Notes: generated by a model not told the origin, from the sequence alone. A stretch of DNA of 64,000 bases from Sporosarcina oncorhynchi (GCF_033304615.1 NZ_CP129118.1:1608001-1672000); one strand, 5' to 3'; numbered from the stretch's first letter, positions 36,956 to 47,462 are shown. A program made the numbers and translations.

Positions 36956-37015
36956 ATACATCTAAATATAAGTAGTTATATTTAGATGTATCATGTTATA
37001 TTTAGTTATATCTAA
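36956..37015. promoter_or_regulatory. Palindromic operator cluster upstream of modA
   Basis: A perfect inverted repeat with 16-bp arms (36956-36971 and 36976-36991), spacer GTAG. Immediately after it two direct near-copies of the half-site core follow: TTATATTTAG at 36996 and TTATATCTAA at 37006. The cluster lies 35 bp before modA, in the gap shared with the regulator gene. Confidence 0.75.
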
Positions 37016-37049
37016 ACGCAAGCAGTTATAAAAGAGGAGGTTAAGTGTG

Positions 37050-37826
37050 ATGAAGATTAAGCAGCTGTTTATAATGGTGATTGCAATGGTGATTGTAGTA
37101 GGCTGTTCAGGAAATGGTGTGAAGAAAACGGATGTAGATGAAGTGGAACTCATGATTTCAGCAGCCGCAAGCTTAACAGATGCTTTGACTGATTTGAAAA
37201 ACACCTATGAAGCGGAACATGACAACGTATCCATCTCGTTCAATTTTGGCAGCTCTGGTAAATTAGCGACACAGATTGAGCAAGGAGCACCTTCGGACAT
37301 TTTTTTATCCGCAAGCTCGAAAGATATGGACAAAGTAGATTCACTTGGTCTAATTGATAAATCGACAAGGGTTGATTTCACAAAGAACGCATTAGTATTG
37401 ATCGCAAATAACGACTCCCAGATGACAATCCGCTCATTCAAGGAAATAGATCCTGCCACCATCAGCCACTTGGCAGTCGGTGTACCTGAAAGTGTGCCTG
37501 TCGGTCGATATACGAAAGAAGTATTCGAGCACCTCGGCTTATGGGAGCCACTTCAGTCTAAATTAGTCATGGGAAGCGATGTGCGGCAAGTTTTGACGCA
37601 TGTGGAAATGGGCAACGCAGATTTAGGAGTCGTCTACTCCAGTGATGCCTTTATTTCTGATAAAGTGAAAGTATTGGCGGAATCGGATCCCGCTTGGCAT
37701 GCACAGATTGTTTACCCGGGCGCGATTGTGAAAAATACAAACCACCAGCAAGCCGCTCAGGATTTCCTTGATTTCCTGATTAGCGAAAAAGGCCAAACTG
37801 TTTTTGAAGAATATGGCTTCAAGTAA
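37050..37826 (+). CDS. modA: Molybdate ABC transporter substrate-binding lipoprotein
   Basis: 258 aa. Lipoprotein signal ending VVGC. The ModA pattern is clear: SAAASLTDALTDL, NFGSSGKLATQIEQGAPSDIFLSA, and GNADLGVVYSSDA with the oxyanion-binding Ser/Asp residues. It captures molybdate (or tungstate) outside the membrane. ATG 37050 is chosen; GTG 37047 just before it is equally spaced from GGAGG. First gene of modABC. Confidence 0.95.
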   Translation: MKIKQLFIMVIAMVIVVGCSGNGVKKTDVDEVELMISAAASLTDALTDLKNTYEAEHDNVSISFNFGSSGKLATQIEQGAPSDIFLSASSKDMDKVDSLGLIDKSTRVDFTKNALVLIANNDSQMTIRSFKEIDPATISHLAVGVPESVPVGRYTKEVFEHLGLWEPLQSKLVMGSDVRQVLTHVEMGNADLGVVYSSDAFISDKVKVLAESDPAWHAQIVYPGAIVKNTNHQQAAQDFLDFLISEKGQTVFEEYGFK

Positions 37827-37843
37827 AAGAAAAGGAGAATCAT

Positions 37844-38539
37844 ATGAGTGGAGTGGATTATTCACCTTTAGTATTATCATTGAAAGTAGCGGTCATTTCA
37901 ACTTCGATTGTATTTGTACTCGGTGTGTTTTTTGCACATCAATTCGCACGCAGAGATTTTTTTGGGAAAAGTATCATCGAATCCTTTTTTATGATGCCAC
38001 TCGTTTTACCGCCGACAGTCGTTGGGTTCGGGTTATTGATTTTATTCGGAAAAAAAGGATGGATTGGCAAATGGCTACTGGAATGGTTTGACTACCAAAT
38101 TGTGTTTACATGGATCGCAGCCGTCATTGCAGCTGTCGTCGTATCTTTCCCGCTCATGTATCAAAGCGCTGCGGCGGCATTTGAAAGCCTTGATGAAAAA
38201 TTGGGAAATGCCGCTAGAACAATGGGTGCGTCTGAATGGCGCGTTTTTTGGACTATCACGTTCCCACTTGCCTGGCCGGGTGTCTTGGCTGGTCTCGTGC
38301 TGTCATTTGCGAGAGGTCTTGGTGAATTCGGTGCAACGCTCATGCTCGCCGGTTACATTCCTGGAAGGACGGATACAATCCCGATGACGATCTATTTCGC
38401 TGTAGAATCTGGCCAAATGGAAAAAGCGACATTTTGGGTCGTAATCATTGTTGCGTTAGGGTTCAGTACAATTATGTGGCTGAACTGGTGGAGCAAGCGA
38501 AATATAAGACGTTTTACAAACGATAATCGAAACAGGTGA
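37844..38539 (+). CDS. modB: Molybdate ABC transporter permease
   Basis: 231 aa, about five transmembrane helices, with the coupling-loop (EAA) motif AARTMGASEWRVFWTITFPL and FARGLGEFGATLMLAG characteristic of ModB. AAAGGAG precedes the ATG; 17 bp from modA and 4 bp from modC, hence one transcript. Confidence 0.95.
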   Translation: MSGVDYSPLVLSLKVAVISTSIVFVLGVFFAHQFARRDFFGKSIIESFFMMPLVLPPTVVGFGLLILFGKKGWIGKWLLEWFDYQIVFTWIAAVIAAVVVSFPLMYQSAAAAFESLDEKLGNAARTMGASEWRVFWTITFPLAWPGVLAGLVLSFARGLGEFGATLMLAGYIPGRTDTIPMTIYFAVESGQMEKATFWVVIIVALGFSTIMWLNWWSKRNIRRFTNDNRNR

Positions 38540-38543
38540 TAAA

Positions 38544-39200
38544 ATGCTGGAAGTGAAGATGAAAAAGAAGCTTTCACACTATGAGTTACATGTGGATTTT
38601 TACGTTGATAATGAAATACTTGTGCTATTTGGCCCATCAGGCTCTGGCAAAACAACCATTCTGGATAGTATTGCAGGATTGATGCAACCCGATGCAGGGG
38701 TAATTCGAATGGATGAACGAATCTTTTACGGTCAAGACGTTCACTCGATGCCTGCACAAGCGCGCAATATTGGATACCTATTCCAGGACTATGCGCTTTT
38801 CCCGCATATGACGGTGGAAAAGAATATTCATTACGGCGTAAAAAAGAACGTTGGTAAATCTGATCTCGTCATTAGCCAATTGCTGGATGTTTTAGGTATC
38901 CAACATCTGCTGCAAAAATATCCCCACCAGATTTCAGGCGGGGAAAAACAACGTGTAGCACTGGCCAGGGCATTGGCAACAGAGCCGTCAGTTCTATTGC
39001 TGGATGAACCTTTGTCCGCCCTGGATAAAGAGACTCGGATAGAATGCCAGAGTGAGTTGCTTCGATTGCATGCATTGTGGCAAATACCTTTCATAATCGT
39101 TACACATGATTTTGAGGAAGCGGAAAGGCTCGGTCATCGGATTCTTTTCTTGGAAGCGGGTGAAATTGTAGAACGCATAGACAGTATGGATAGTTGTTGA
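38544..39200 (+). CDS. modC: Molybdate ABC transporter ATPase, short form
   Basis: 218 aa. Walker A GPSGSGKTT (~residues 30-38), signature ISGGEKQR, Walker B VLLLDEPLSALD, H-loop THDFEEA. It ends right after the ATPase core, so the C-terminal Mop/TOBE domain that binds molybdate in longer ModC proteins (about 350 aa) is absent. Feedback may instead come through the YvgK-like regulator. AACAGGTGAT overlaps the end of modB. Confidence 0.9.
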   Translation: MLEVKMKKKLSHYELHVDFYVDNEILVLFGPSGSGKTTILDSIAGLMQPDAGVIRMDERIFYGQDVHSMPAQARNIGYLFQDYALFPHMTVEKNIHYGVKKNVGKSDLVISQLLDVLGIQHLLQKYPHQISGGEKQRVALARALATEPSVLLLDEPLSALDKETRIECQSELLRLHALWQIPFIIVTHDFEEAERLGHRILFLEAGEIVERIDSMDSC

Positions 39201-39211
39201 CGTCTTGAGCG

Positions 39212-39247
39212 AACACCTTCTCTCTTTCGGATAAGGTGTTTTTCATT
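39212..39247 (+). terminator. Intrinsic terminator of modABC
   Basis: AACACCTT pairs with AAGGTGTT, then TTTCATTTT. Confidence 0.85.
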
Positions 39248-39320
39248 TTGTCCTTGAATATACAGCATGATAAGTTCATACTAATTTAGTTACTTATACT
39301 TTTTAGGAGTTTTGATAAAA

Positions 39321-40460
39321 ATGACGAAAATCATTGAAATTGTACCAAAGAAAACCGCTATGACATCTGAAAATGATCCGTGGGAAGCCTATTTAGACAT
39401 GCAACAGCATGGTAAAATGACATTATCAAGCATTGAGTTTACAACTACTTATTTATGCAATATGCGTTGTGAGCATTGCGCGGTCGGATATATGTTGCAA
39501 CCTAAAGATCCTGATCCTTTGCCGATAGAATTGCTAACTGCCCGGTTAGATGAAATTCCACATTTGCGGACGATTAGCATTACGGGTGGAGAACCGATGT
39601 TTTCAAAGAAGTCCGTTAAGAATGTTGTATTACCGTTATTAAAATACGCGCATCAACGCGGCGTCAAAACGCAAATGAACTCAAATTTGACGATGCCTCT
39701 TGACCGGTATGAAATGATTGCGCCTTATCTGGATGTTTTACATATTTCCCATAACTGGGGAACCGTTGATGATTTCGTTGAAGGCGGATTTGCAAATATG
39801 GAAAGAAAGCCACCCGTAGAGAAAAGGGCAGAGCAATTTCAACGGATGATCGAGAATAGCAGAGCATTAGCTGAAATGGGCGTTATGGTTTCCGCTGAAA
39901 CGATGTTGAATAAACGAACACTTCCTTATCTCGAGACAATCCATAGACAAGTTGTTGATGAAATGAAATGCGCAAGACATGAAATTCACCCGATGTATCC
40001 AAGCGACTTTGCGAGTTCATTAGAAGTATTAACGCTCGATGAAACAAGGGAAGCATTGCACCATATTCTGGATGTTCGCGACGAAGATATTTGGATGTTG
40101 TTTGGGACGTTACCGTTTTATCCATGTAGCCCTGCTGAAGAAGATTTGGCATTGTTGAAAAGGATCTATACTAGCAAAAATGTTTCTGTACGAAATGATC
40201 CCGACGGACGTTCTCGGTTGAACGTAAACATTTTTACGGGTGACGTCATTGTGACTGATTTCGGCGATACACCGCCGATGGGTAATATTACTACTGATCC
40301 GTTAGAGGAGATGCTGGATCGTTGGATGGCCAGTCCGCTGGCGAAAACAATCAGTTGCCATTGTCCCGTCGTCAAATGTCTAGGTCCTAATTTGTTAGTT
40401 AAAGATGCATACTATGAAGAAATTGACTTTACGAAAAGATCGTCTAATCTTCAAGTATAA
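39321..40460 (+). CDS. yfkAB: Radical SAM protein, YfkAB-like
   Basis: 379 aa. The [4Fe-4S] motif CNMRCEHC (C46, C50, C53) binds S-adenosylmethionine. TGGEPMF follows. The C-terminal part has more cysteines (TISCHCPVVKCLG) that may ligand an auxiliary cluster. It matches B. subtilis YfkA/YfkB read as one protein. Reaction unknown. ATG 39321 has AGGAG 11 nt upstream; a TTG three codons earlier is too close. Confidence 0.88.
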   Translation: MTKIIEIVPKKTAMTSENDPWEAYLDMQQHGKMTLSSIEFTTTYLCNMRCEHCAVGYMLQPKDPDPLPIELLTARLDEIPHLRTISITGGEPMFSKKSVKNVVLPLLKYAHQRGVKTQMNSNLTMPLDRYEMIAPYLDVLHISHNWGTVDDFVEGGFANMERKPPVEKRAEQFQRMIENSRALAEMGVMVSAETMLNKRTLPYLETIHRQVVDEMKCARHEIHPMYPSDFASSLEVLTLDETREALHHILDVRDEDIWMLFGTLPFYPCSPAEEDLALLKRIYTSKNVSVRNDPDGRSRLNVNIFTGDVIVTDFGDTPPMGNITTDPLEEMLDRWMASPLAKTISCHCPVVKCLGPNLLVKDAYYEEIDFTKRSSNLQV

Positions 40461-40528
40461 GGAAAAGAACCTTGCACTGTGAATTTCGTCAAATGGATAA
40501 GTGATCTGTCTAGGGGGGAGAAGAACAA

Positions 40529-41224
40529 GTGGATTCTACATTCAAAATGTTTTCCATTGTTCATCTGGCAGTGTTAGTTGTTTTGTTCGTTGCCATTGTT
40601 CTACTATATCGATTTCGACAGAATCTTAAATTGGAGCCTGATAACTCAAAGCGGCTCGAAAGAATTATAGCCATAACGTTACTCGTTTGCGATGTGCTTT
40701 ATCACATCTGGCTCATCCAGACTGACAGGTGGTCTCTTGATCATTCGCTGCCGCTTGAGTTATGTAGCTTATCTCTTGTTGTTACGATTTTGTTATTATG
40801 GACAGGAAATAGGCATTTGGTTGATTTCGTCATCTTCGCAGGGATTGCAGGAGCTTTACAGGCAATTGTGACGCCAGATTTGGATATGAACTTTCCGCAT
40901 TTTCGTTTTTTCCATTTCTTTTATACCCATACAGGAATTGTTATGACAGGCCTTTATTTCATTTGGGTAAAAGGCTATTCGCCAACATTCATTGGCGCTA
41001 TCAGGACTTTCATTACGCTTAACGCTATACTGCCGATTATTATCCTTGTTAATCTGCTATTTGATGGAAATTACATGTTCTTACGAAGGAAGCCACAAAA
41101 CGGTAGCTTGTTAGACTATATGGGTCCATATCCGTGGTATATCCTTTGGCTTGAATTTACAGCATTGATGATGTTCTTCATTATTTGGCTCGTTTTCCGT
41201 AAACGCAACACCCGGACAGATTAA
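40529..41224 (+). CDS. ywaF: YwaF/TIGR02206 family integral membrane protein
   Basis: 231 aa, six to seven transmembrane segments. Landmarks are LVCDVLYHIWLIQ, LPLELCSLS and GDAL-like FPHFRFFHFFYTHTG, typical of the TIGR02206 family. Function is unknown. GTG start with GGGGGGAGAAG upstream. No terminator seen; a large hairpin lies 29 bp after the stop. Confidence 0.82.
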   Translation: MDSTFKMFSIVHLAVLVVLFVAIVLLYRFRQNLKLEPDNSKRLERIIAITLLVCDVLYHIWLIQTDRWSLDHSLPLELCSLSLVVTILLLWTGNRHLVDFVIFAGIAGALQAIVTPDLDMNFPHFRFFHFFYTHTGIVMTGLYFIWVKGYSPTFIGAIRTFITLNAILPIIILVNLLFDGNYMFLRRKPQNGSLLDYMGPYPWYILWLEFTALMMFFIIWLVFRKRNTRTD

Positions 41225-41252
41225 ATTCAGGTTCTTCGTGGATGTCAGCAAA

Positions 41253-41297
41253 CATCTAATTGTCGAAAACACTAATTTCGATGTGGACAATCAGATG
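41253..41297. other. 45-nt near-perfect hairpin
   Basis: CATCTAATTGTC at 41253 pairs with GACAATCAGATG ending at 41297 (one A/G mismatch) and an inner GAAA/TTTC pair adds to the stem. No T-run on either strand, so it is not a standard terminator. It may stabilise the 3' end of the ywaF transcript or be a protein-binding site. Confidence 0.5.
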
Positions 41298-41349
41298 CAG
41301 GAAATGGTACGATTTAGAAACTTAATATGATTATTCAGGAGGAATAGTA

Positions 41350-41526
41350 ATGACTGAAGCAAAAGGGAAAATCAGCTTGAAGGATGCTGTCAAACAGCAA
41401 CTAGAAGCAAAAAAGAATAAGAATGCTACAAGCAAGCCAAAAGGTAATCCACTGCAACAAGGACCTAAAATGAAAAGCCAACAATCTAAACCAGTAACAC
41501 AATCTAGCAGAAAAATGGGTGTTTAA
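41350..41526 (+). CDS. Small basic hypothetical protein (58 aa)
   Basis: Very Lys/Gln-rich (10 or more Lys; begins MTEAKGKISLKDAVKQQLEA), probably disordered after a short N-terminal helix. AGGAGGAATAGT precedes the ATG with ideal spacing, and a terminator follows. No family recognised. Basic, low-complexity proteins of this size in spore formers can be nucleic-acid binding or spore-core peptides; that is speculation. Confidence 0.72.
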   Translation: MTEAKGKISLKDAVKQQLEAKKNKNATSKPKGNPLQQGPKMKSQQSKPVTQSSRKMGV

Positions 41527-41560
41527 CAAACAGTTCACCTACTCAAGATCTCTGAACAAG

Positions 41561-41591
41561 TAGAGGCGGCATACGCATCCTCTATTTTTTT
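41561..41591 (+). terminator. Intrinsic terminator of the 58-aa gene
   Basis: TAGAGG pairs with CCTCTA over a 12-nt loop and is followed by TTTTTTT. Confidence 0.7.
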
Positions 41592-41686
41592 ATGCGTACG
41601 AATAATGTCCAGTATCGTAATCAATGCATGTTACTGGTAAAATAGATGGTAATCGTTCATAACAACGTATTTGAAAAGCGGATTAG

Positions 41687-41715
41687 CTGAAAATAGGGTT
41701 GACGTACCCTATAAT
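41687..41715 (+). promoter_or_regulatory. Candidate promoter of the mevalonate operon, with an inverted repeat
   Basis: -10 TATAAT at 41710-41715 with CTGAAA at 17-bp spacing (weak -35). ATAGGGT (41693) and ACCCTAT (ending 41712) form a 7-bp inverted repeat overlapping the spacer and -10, which would suit a repressor site. The start codon is 61 bp downstream. Confidence 0.45.
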
Positions 41716-41776
41716 GAATTAGAATTAAAACGTAAAAAATGCATGTCGTTAATTTTTTTAGAAGTGAGGGACACAC

Positions 41777-42721
41777 ATGTCCAGAAGAGCAGAAGGCAAA
41801 GCCCATGGGAAAATAATCATGATCGGTGAGCACTCCGTCGTATACGACAAGCCCGCAATCGCTATCCCATTTCATGAAGTGAACGTGACAGCACTTGTCG
41901 AACAAAGTGAGCCGACCGACGGTGAAAATAAAATATGGTTTTCAAGCAAATATTTCAATGGTGTTCTTCTAGATGCACCAGATGAACTGTCCGGCATAAA
42001 AGCCAGTGTTGATGAAACGTTCGACCTGTTGAATGTTTCACCTACTAACCTTAATATTCACATCGACTCATCGATTCCGTCCGGAAGGGGACTTGGCTCA
42101 AGCGCCGCTGTTGCCCATGCCGTCGTGAAAGCTATTTTCAATTATTATGATGCTCCATTGCGTCATGATGTCCAAATGCATCTTGTTCAAATTGCAGAAA
42201 CACACGCTCATGGAAATCCTAGCGGTATCGATATGGAAGCTACATGTAATGATTCTCCAATCTGGTTTCAGAAGGGCAAAGAAACAACGGCATTACTAAT
42301 CGATAAACCATTACATATAATTGTCGCTGATTCTGGCCGTTTTGGTGACACACGTACAGCAGTGGAAGGTATACGCTTCATGTACCGCAATAACCCTGCA
42401 GTAGCGCGTAGGTCGATCGATTTACTCGGAGATTATACGTATGAATGTCAACGTTCTTTGGCAACAGGTAATTTACAAAAAATCGGTGAGTGTCTGAATT
42501 TGGCGCAAGACGAACTAGCGGTATTGGGTGTAAGTGACCCGTCGCTTGATCATTTGATTCATACAGCACGTTTGCATGGTGCCCTAGGCGCTAAACTGAC
42601 AGGTGGCGGCAGAGGTGGGTGCATCTTGGTTCTTGCGCAAGACGGCCATCAGGCACAGATAGTAAGCACTGCATTGAAACAAGCTGGCGCTTACCAAACA
42701 TGGACAAGTGTTGTCGGATAG
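41777..42721 (+). CDS. mvaK1: Mevalonate kinase
   Basis: 314 aa GHMP kinase that phosphorylates mevalonate. N-terminal AHGKIIMIGEHSVVYDKPA, the ATP loop PSGRGLGSSAAV, and C-terminal GAKLTGGGRGGCI are the three GHMP motifs; HGNPSGIDM is specific to mevalonate kinases. First gene of the four-gene operon; GTGAGGG precedes the ATG. The upper enzymes MvaS and MvaA are not in this window. Confidence 0.95.
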   Translation: MSRRAEGKAHGKIIMIGEHSVVYDKPAIAIPFHEVNVTALVEQSEPTDGENKIWFSSKYFNGVLLDAPDELSGIKASVDETFDLLNVSPTNLNIHIDSSIPSGRGLGSSAAVAHAVVKAIFNYYDAPLRHDVQMHLVQIAETHAHGNPSGIDMEATCNDSPIWFQKGKETTALLIDKPLHIIVADSGRFGDTRTAVEGIRFMYRNNPAVARRSIDLLGDYTYECQRSLATGNLQKIGECLNLAQDELAVLGVSDPSLDHLIHTARLHGALGAKLTGGGRGGCILVLAQDGHQAQIVSTALKQAGAYQTWTSVVG

Positions 42722-42763
42722 AAGTGAATATGTTCAAGATGATAATGAAGTGAGGGAGTTAAA

Positions 42764-43744
42764 TTGAAAGCTACAGCGAGAGCGCACACGAATATCGCTT
42801 TGATCAAATATTGGGGGAAAAGGGACGAACAATTGTTCTTACCTATGAATAACAGCATTTCGATTACACTCGATCGATTTTACACAACAACTTCTGTCTC
42901 ATTCAGAGAAGATCTCTCGGCGGACGTTTTTGTTTTAGACGGCAAGGAAATGGGTGGCCATGAACGGGAGAAAATTTCGGGCTTTCTTAACTTAGTCAGA
43001 CGGACTGCGAATCATCAAGGATATGCCGTTGTCGATTCCTTGAACGAGGTTCCGACAGCTGCAGGATTTGCATCGTCCGCATCGGGTTTTGCTGCGTTGG
43101 CGGCGGCATCGACACGAGCACTCAACTTCACTATTTCGAATGAAGGACTTTCCATTCTTGCACGACAAGGTTCTGGTTCAGCGAGTCGTTCCATCTATGG
43201 GGGATATGCGGAATGGCATAAAGGAACGTGTCAGGACGGTAGTGATTCATTTGCGACACAAATTCTTCCTGAAAACGCATGGGATCTTAGCGTTCTATCC
43301 GTAATGGTCGAAGCCAGGCAGAAAAAAGTGCTGAGCCGCGAAGGAATGAGACGTACGGTAGAAACATCCCCTTTTTATGCAGGTTGGCTCGATTCACTTG
43401 AAATCGACTTGTCTGCGGCACGAGATGCAATACATAAGCAGGACTTTGAGCAACTTGGCACAGTCCTTGAACGCAATGCGCTAAAGATGCATGCGACGAC
43501 ATTTGGCGCGAATCCACCTTTCCTTTATTGGACAGGCGCAACAATCGACGTTATGCAAGTAGTTCAGGAGTTGCGGGAGAACGGCGTGTTGGCTTATTTC
43601 ACAATTGACGCAGGTCCAAATGTGAAAGTAATTTGCCAACCGGCTGATGAGCAGGTTGTGAAAGACCGGTTGCTTGAATTGGAATGTGTCCAGGATATAT
43701 TCCTATGCCATCCAGGACCGGGCATCCACTATTTAACTACGTAA
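42764..43744 (+). CDS. mvaD: Diphosphomevalonate decarboxylase
   Basis: 326 aa. Converts mevalonate 5-diphosphate to IPP with ATP. N-terminal AHTNIALIKYWGKRDE is diagnostic, followed by AAGFASSASGFAALA (ATP loop) and RQGSGSASRSIYGGYAEW. C-terminal DAGPNVKVIC matches the family. TTG start with GTGAGGGAG upstream. Confidence 0.96.
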   Translation: MKATARAHTNIALIKYWGKRDEQLFLPMNNSISITLDRFYTTTSVSFREDLSADVFVLDGKEMGGHEREKISGFLNLVRRTANHQGYAVVDSLNEVPTAAGFASSASGFAALAAASTRALNFTISNEGLSILARQGSGSASRSIYGGYAEWHKGTCQDGSDSFATQILPENAWDLSVLSVMVEARQKKVLSREGMRRTVETSPFYAGWLDSLEIDLSAARDAIHKQDFEQLGTVLERNALKMHATTFGANPPFLYWTGATIDVMQVVQELRENGVLAYFTIDAGPNVKVICQPADEQVVKDRLLELECVQDIFLCHPGPGIHYLTT

Positions 43745-43762
43745 GCGAAAGGGCGTGTACGC

Positions 43763-44887
43763 ATGGACACTCCATTATTTGAAATACGCGTACCTGGAAA
43801 ACTGTTCATAGCAGGAGAGTACGCTGTTCTCGAACCAGAAGGGCAATGTATTGTTGCTGCAGTTGATCGTTATGTATATGCCAAGGCGCAAGTAAGCGGA
43901 CGAAATCATGTGGACCTTCCACAACTTGGGCATTCCGCTATCACGTGGGAAGAGTTGGATGGACGATTGCTATTCAGTGAAAACGCACCGAAATTGACGT
44001 TCATCCAGAATGCGATTACAATTTGTCATCAATATATTAGCGGTGCTGGCTTGAAGTCTGTCCCATTCACATTGTCGATCCATAGTGAGCTAGATGATGT
44101 GTCAGGTAAAAAATACGGCCTTGGATCGAGTGCGGCGGTCGTCGTTGCTGTCATTACATCTGTACTACGCTGCCATGAAAATGTTGGCATTAAGCCAACG
44201 AAAGAACTGATTTACAAACTTGCCTCCATCGCTCATTTTGTGACGCAAGGAAACGGTTCTTGTGCAGATATTGCAGCGTCTACTTTCGGCGGATGGGTAC
44301 ATTATCGTACGTTTGATGCCGAATGGCTGTTGGGACATCTTCAGAATGAAGCCGATATCTACAGTTTGGTACAGGAAGACTGGCCAGGACTGCAATTAAA
44401 TGCTGTAACTGCACCGAAAAACCTGTTGCTATGTGTAGGTTGGACGGGCAGTGAAATGTCTACATCGAAAATGATTGTCAAAATCCAGCAACTGCAGAAT
44501 AACAAACCTCATTTATTTGATGCATTCATACAAGAAAGCTCCGTAGCCGTTTCTTCGATGGTACAGGATTTTGCTGACGGAAATGTAAGAGCGGCCATGC
44601 AAAGTTTAACACGTAACCGTCTGGCACTTATGCAACTAGGAAATGAAGCGAATGCAGAAATTGAAACACCGAAATTGAAAGAATTGATCCGCATCGCTGA
44701 CCGGTATGGCGCAGGTAAAACTTCCGGTGCTGGTGGCGGAGATTGTGGCATTGCGTTCATGGACAGTATGGAAAATGCTGCCGCAGTAAAAACTGAATGG
44801 AAACTGGCGCAAATTGAACCGTTGGATCTATCGGTTTCCATCGATGGTGCATGTTTGATCGGAAAGGGGAAATTGACGGATGACTGA
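43763..44887 (+). CDS. mvaK2: Phosphomevalonate kinase
   Basis: 374 aa GHMP kinase producing mevalonate 5-diphosphate. VPGKLFIAGEYAVLEP, KKYGLGSSAAVVVAV, and KTSGAGGGDCGIAF are the motif set. It sits between mvaD and fni, in the same order as in staphylococci. Ends 8 nt into the fni reading frame. Confidence 0.94.
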   Translation: MDTPLFEIRVPGKLFIAGEYAVLEPEGQCIVAAVDRYVYAKAQVSGRNHVDLPQLGHSAITWEELDGRLLFSENAPKLTFIQNAITICHQYISGAGLKSVPFTLSIHSELDDVSGKKYGLGSSAAVVVAVITSVLRCHENVGIKPTKELIYKLASIAHFVTQGNGSCADIAASTFGGWVHYRTFDAEWLLGHLQNEADIYSLVQEDWPGLQLNAVTAPKNLLLCVGWTGSEMSTSKMIVKIQQLQNNKPHLFDAFIQESSVAVSSMVQDFADGNVRAAMQSLTRNRLALMQLGNEANAEIETPKLKELIRIADRYGAGKTSGAGGGDCGIAFMDSMENAAAVKTEWKLAQIEPLDLSVSIDGACLIGKGKLTDD

Positions 44888-45914
44888 TTCAATCCATACA
44901 CGTAAGGCAGAACATATAGAGATTACTCTGAATGAAAAAGTGACCGGAAACAATATATCAACAGGTCTTGAACGTGTGCACTTTATCCACAATGCACTGC
45001 CGGAAATAGACTTTAATGAGATTTCAATCGAAAGTGAGTTCCTTGGTCAATCAAGACCGACACCATTCGTCATCAGTTCGATGACAGGCGGTGCTGAATT
45101 TGCAGAGACGATTAACAGGAATCTTGCTATGGCAGCAGAAGAAAAAGGTTGGGTACTCGCACTTGGCTCAATGCGCGCTTTAATTGAAAGTGAAGAGCAT
45201 CGATCATCGTTTCAAGTGAGGCAATATGCTCCGAACGTACCGATTATCGCCAATCTTGGAGCTGTTCAACTGAATTACGGATTCGGGACAGAGCAATGCA
45301 AGCAAATTATCGAAATGACCGACGCCGATGCATTAGTGCTCCATCTCAACACGATTCAGGAAGTCATTCAACCGAATGGTGATTTAAACTTCAAAGATCT
45401 GTTAAGGAAAATCGAGATATTGACTACTGAATTGGGTGTTCCTGTCGGTGTCAAAGAAGTCGGCTGGGGAATCGATGGCCAAACTGCAAGGAAATTATGT
45501 GATGTAGGTATCTCGTTCGTTGACGTGGCAGGTGCAGGTGGAACGTCTTGGAGTCAAGTTGAGAAATTCCGTTCCAAAGAGCCGATCAAACGTGCAGCGG
45601 CAGAAACATTTAGTGATTGGGGCAATCCGACGGTGGACTGTGTCGTTGCTGTCCGTGAAAGCATCCAGGAGCAATCAATCGTAGCTAGTGGCGGCATGTA
45701 TACAGGAATGGATGCTGCGAAAACAATCGCATTAGGAGCGAATATGGTTGGTTTCGGCAGATCTATTCTAAAGGAAGCGACACAATCCGTTGAAGATGTC
45801 ATAGCAGTCATGGAAACGAAAGAATTGGAACTTCGTATGGCCATGTTCGGCGTTGGCGCTGCAACCATTGGGCAATTGCAAACAACTGATCGGGTACAAT
45901 ATCGTAAGCGTTAA
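44880..45914 (+). CDS. fni: Type II isopentenyl-diphosphate delta-isomerase (FMN-dependent)
   Basis: 344 aa. Interconverts IPP and DMAPP with reduced FMN. Family blocks: FVISSMTGGA, LGSMRALIE, IANLGAVQLNYG, GVPVGVKEVGWG, and DVAGAGGTSW. Overlaps mvaK2 by 8 nt. Its terminator closes the operon. Confidence 0.95.
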   Translation: MTDSIHTRKAEHIEITLNEKVTGNNISTGLERVHFIHNALPEIDFNEISIESEFLGQSRPTPFVISSMTGGAEFAETINRNLAMAAEEKGWVLALGSMRALIESEEHRSSFQVRQYAPNVPIIANLGAVQLNYGFGTEQCKQIIEMTDADALVLHLNTIQEVIQPNGDLNFKDLLRKIEILTTELGVPVGVKEVGWGIDGQTARKLCDVGISFVDVAGAGGTSWSQVEKFRSKEPIKRAAAETFSDWGNPTVDCVVAVRESIQEQSIVASGGMYTGMDAAKTIALGANMVGFGRSILKEATQSVEDVIAVMETKELELRMAMFGVGAATIGQLQTTDRVQYRKR

Positions 45915-45920
45915 ATTATT

Positions 45921-47415
<1,495 letters not shown>

Positions 47416-47437
<22 letters not shown>

Positions 47438-47462
47438 TTACACGATTTCCGCTGCAGGGTTT
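47416..47462 (-). terminator. Intrinsic terminator of the MFS gene
   Basis: Minus strand ACCCTGCA pairs with TGCAGGGT, followed by CTTTTTTC. It overlaps the last codons. Confidence 0.8.

Noticed and set aside
41700-41715. TTGACG directly before TATAAT as a -35/-10 pair
   Set aside because: The spacing is only 5 bp, far too short for RNA polymerase.
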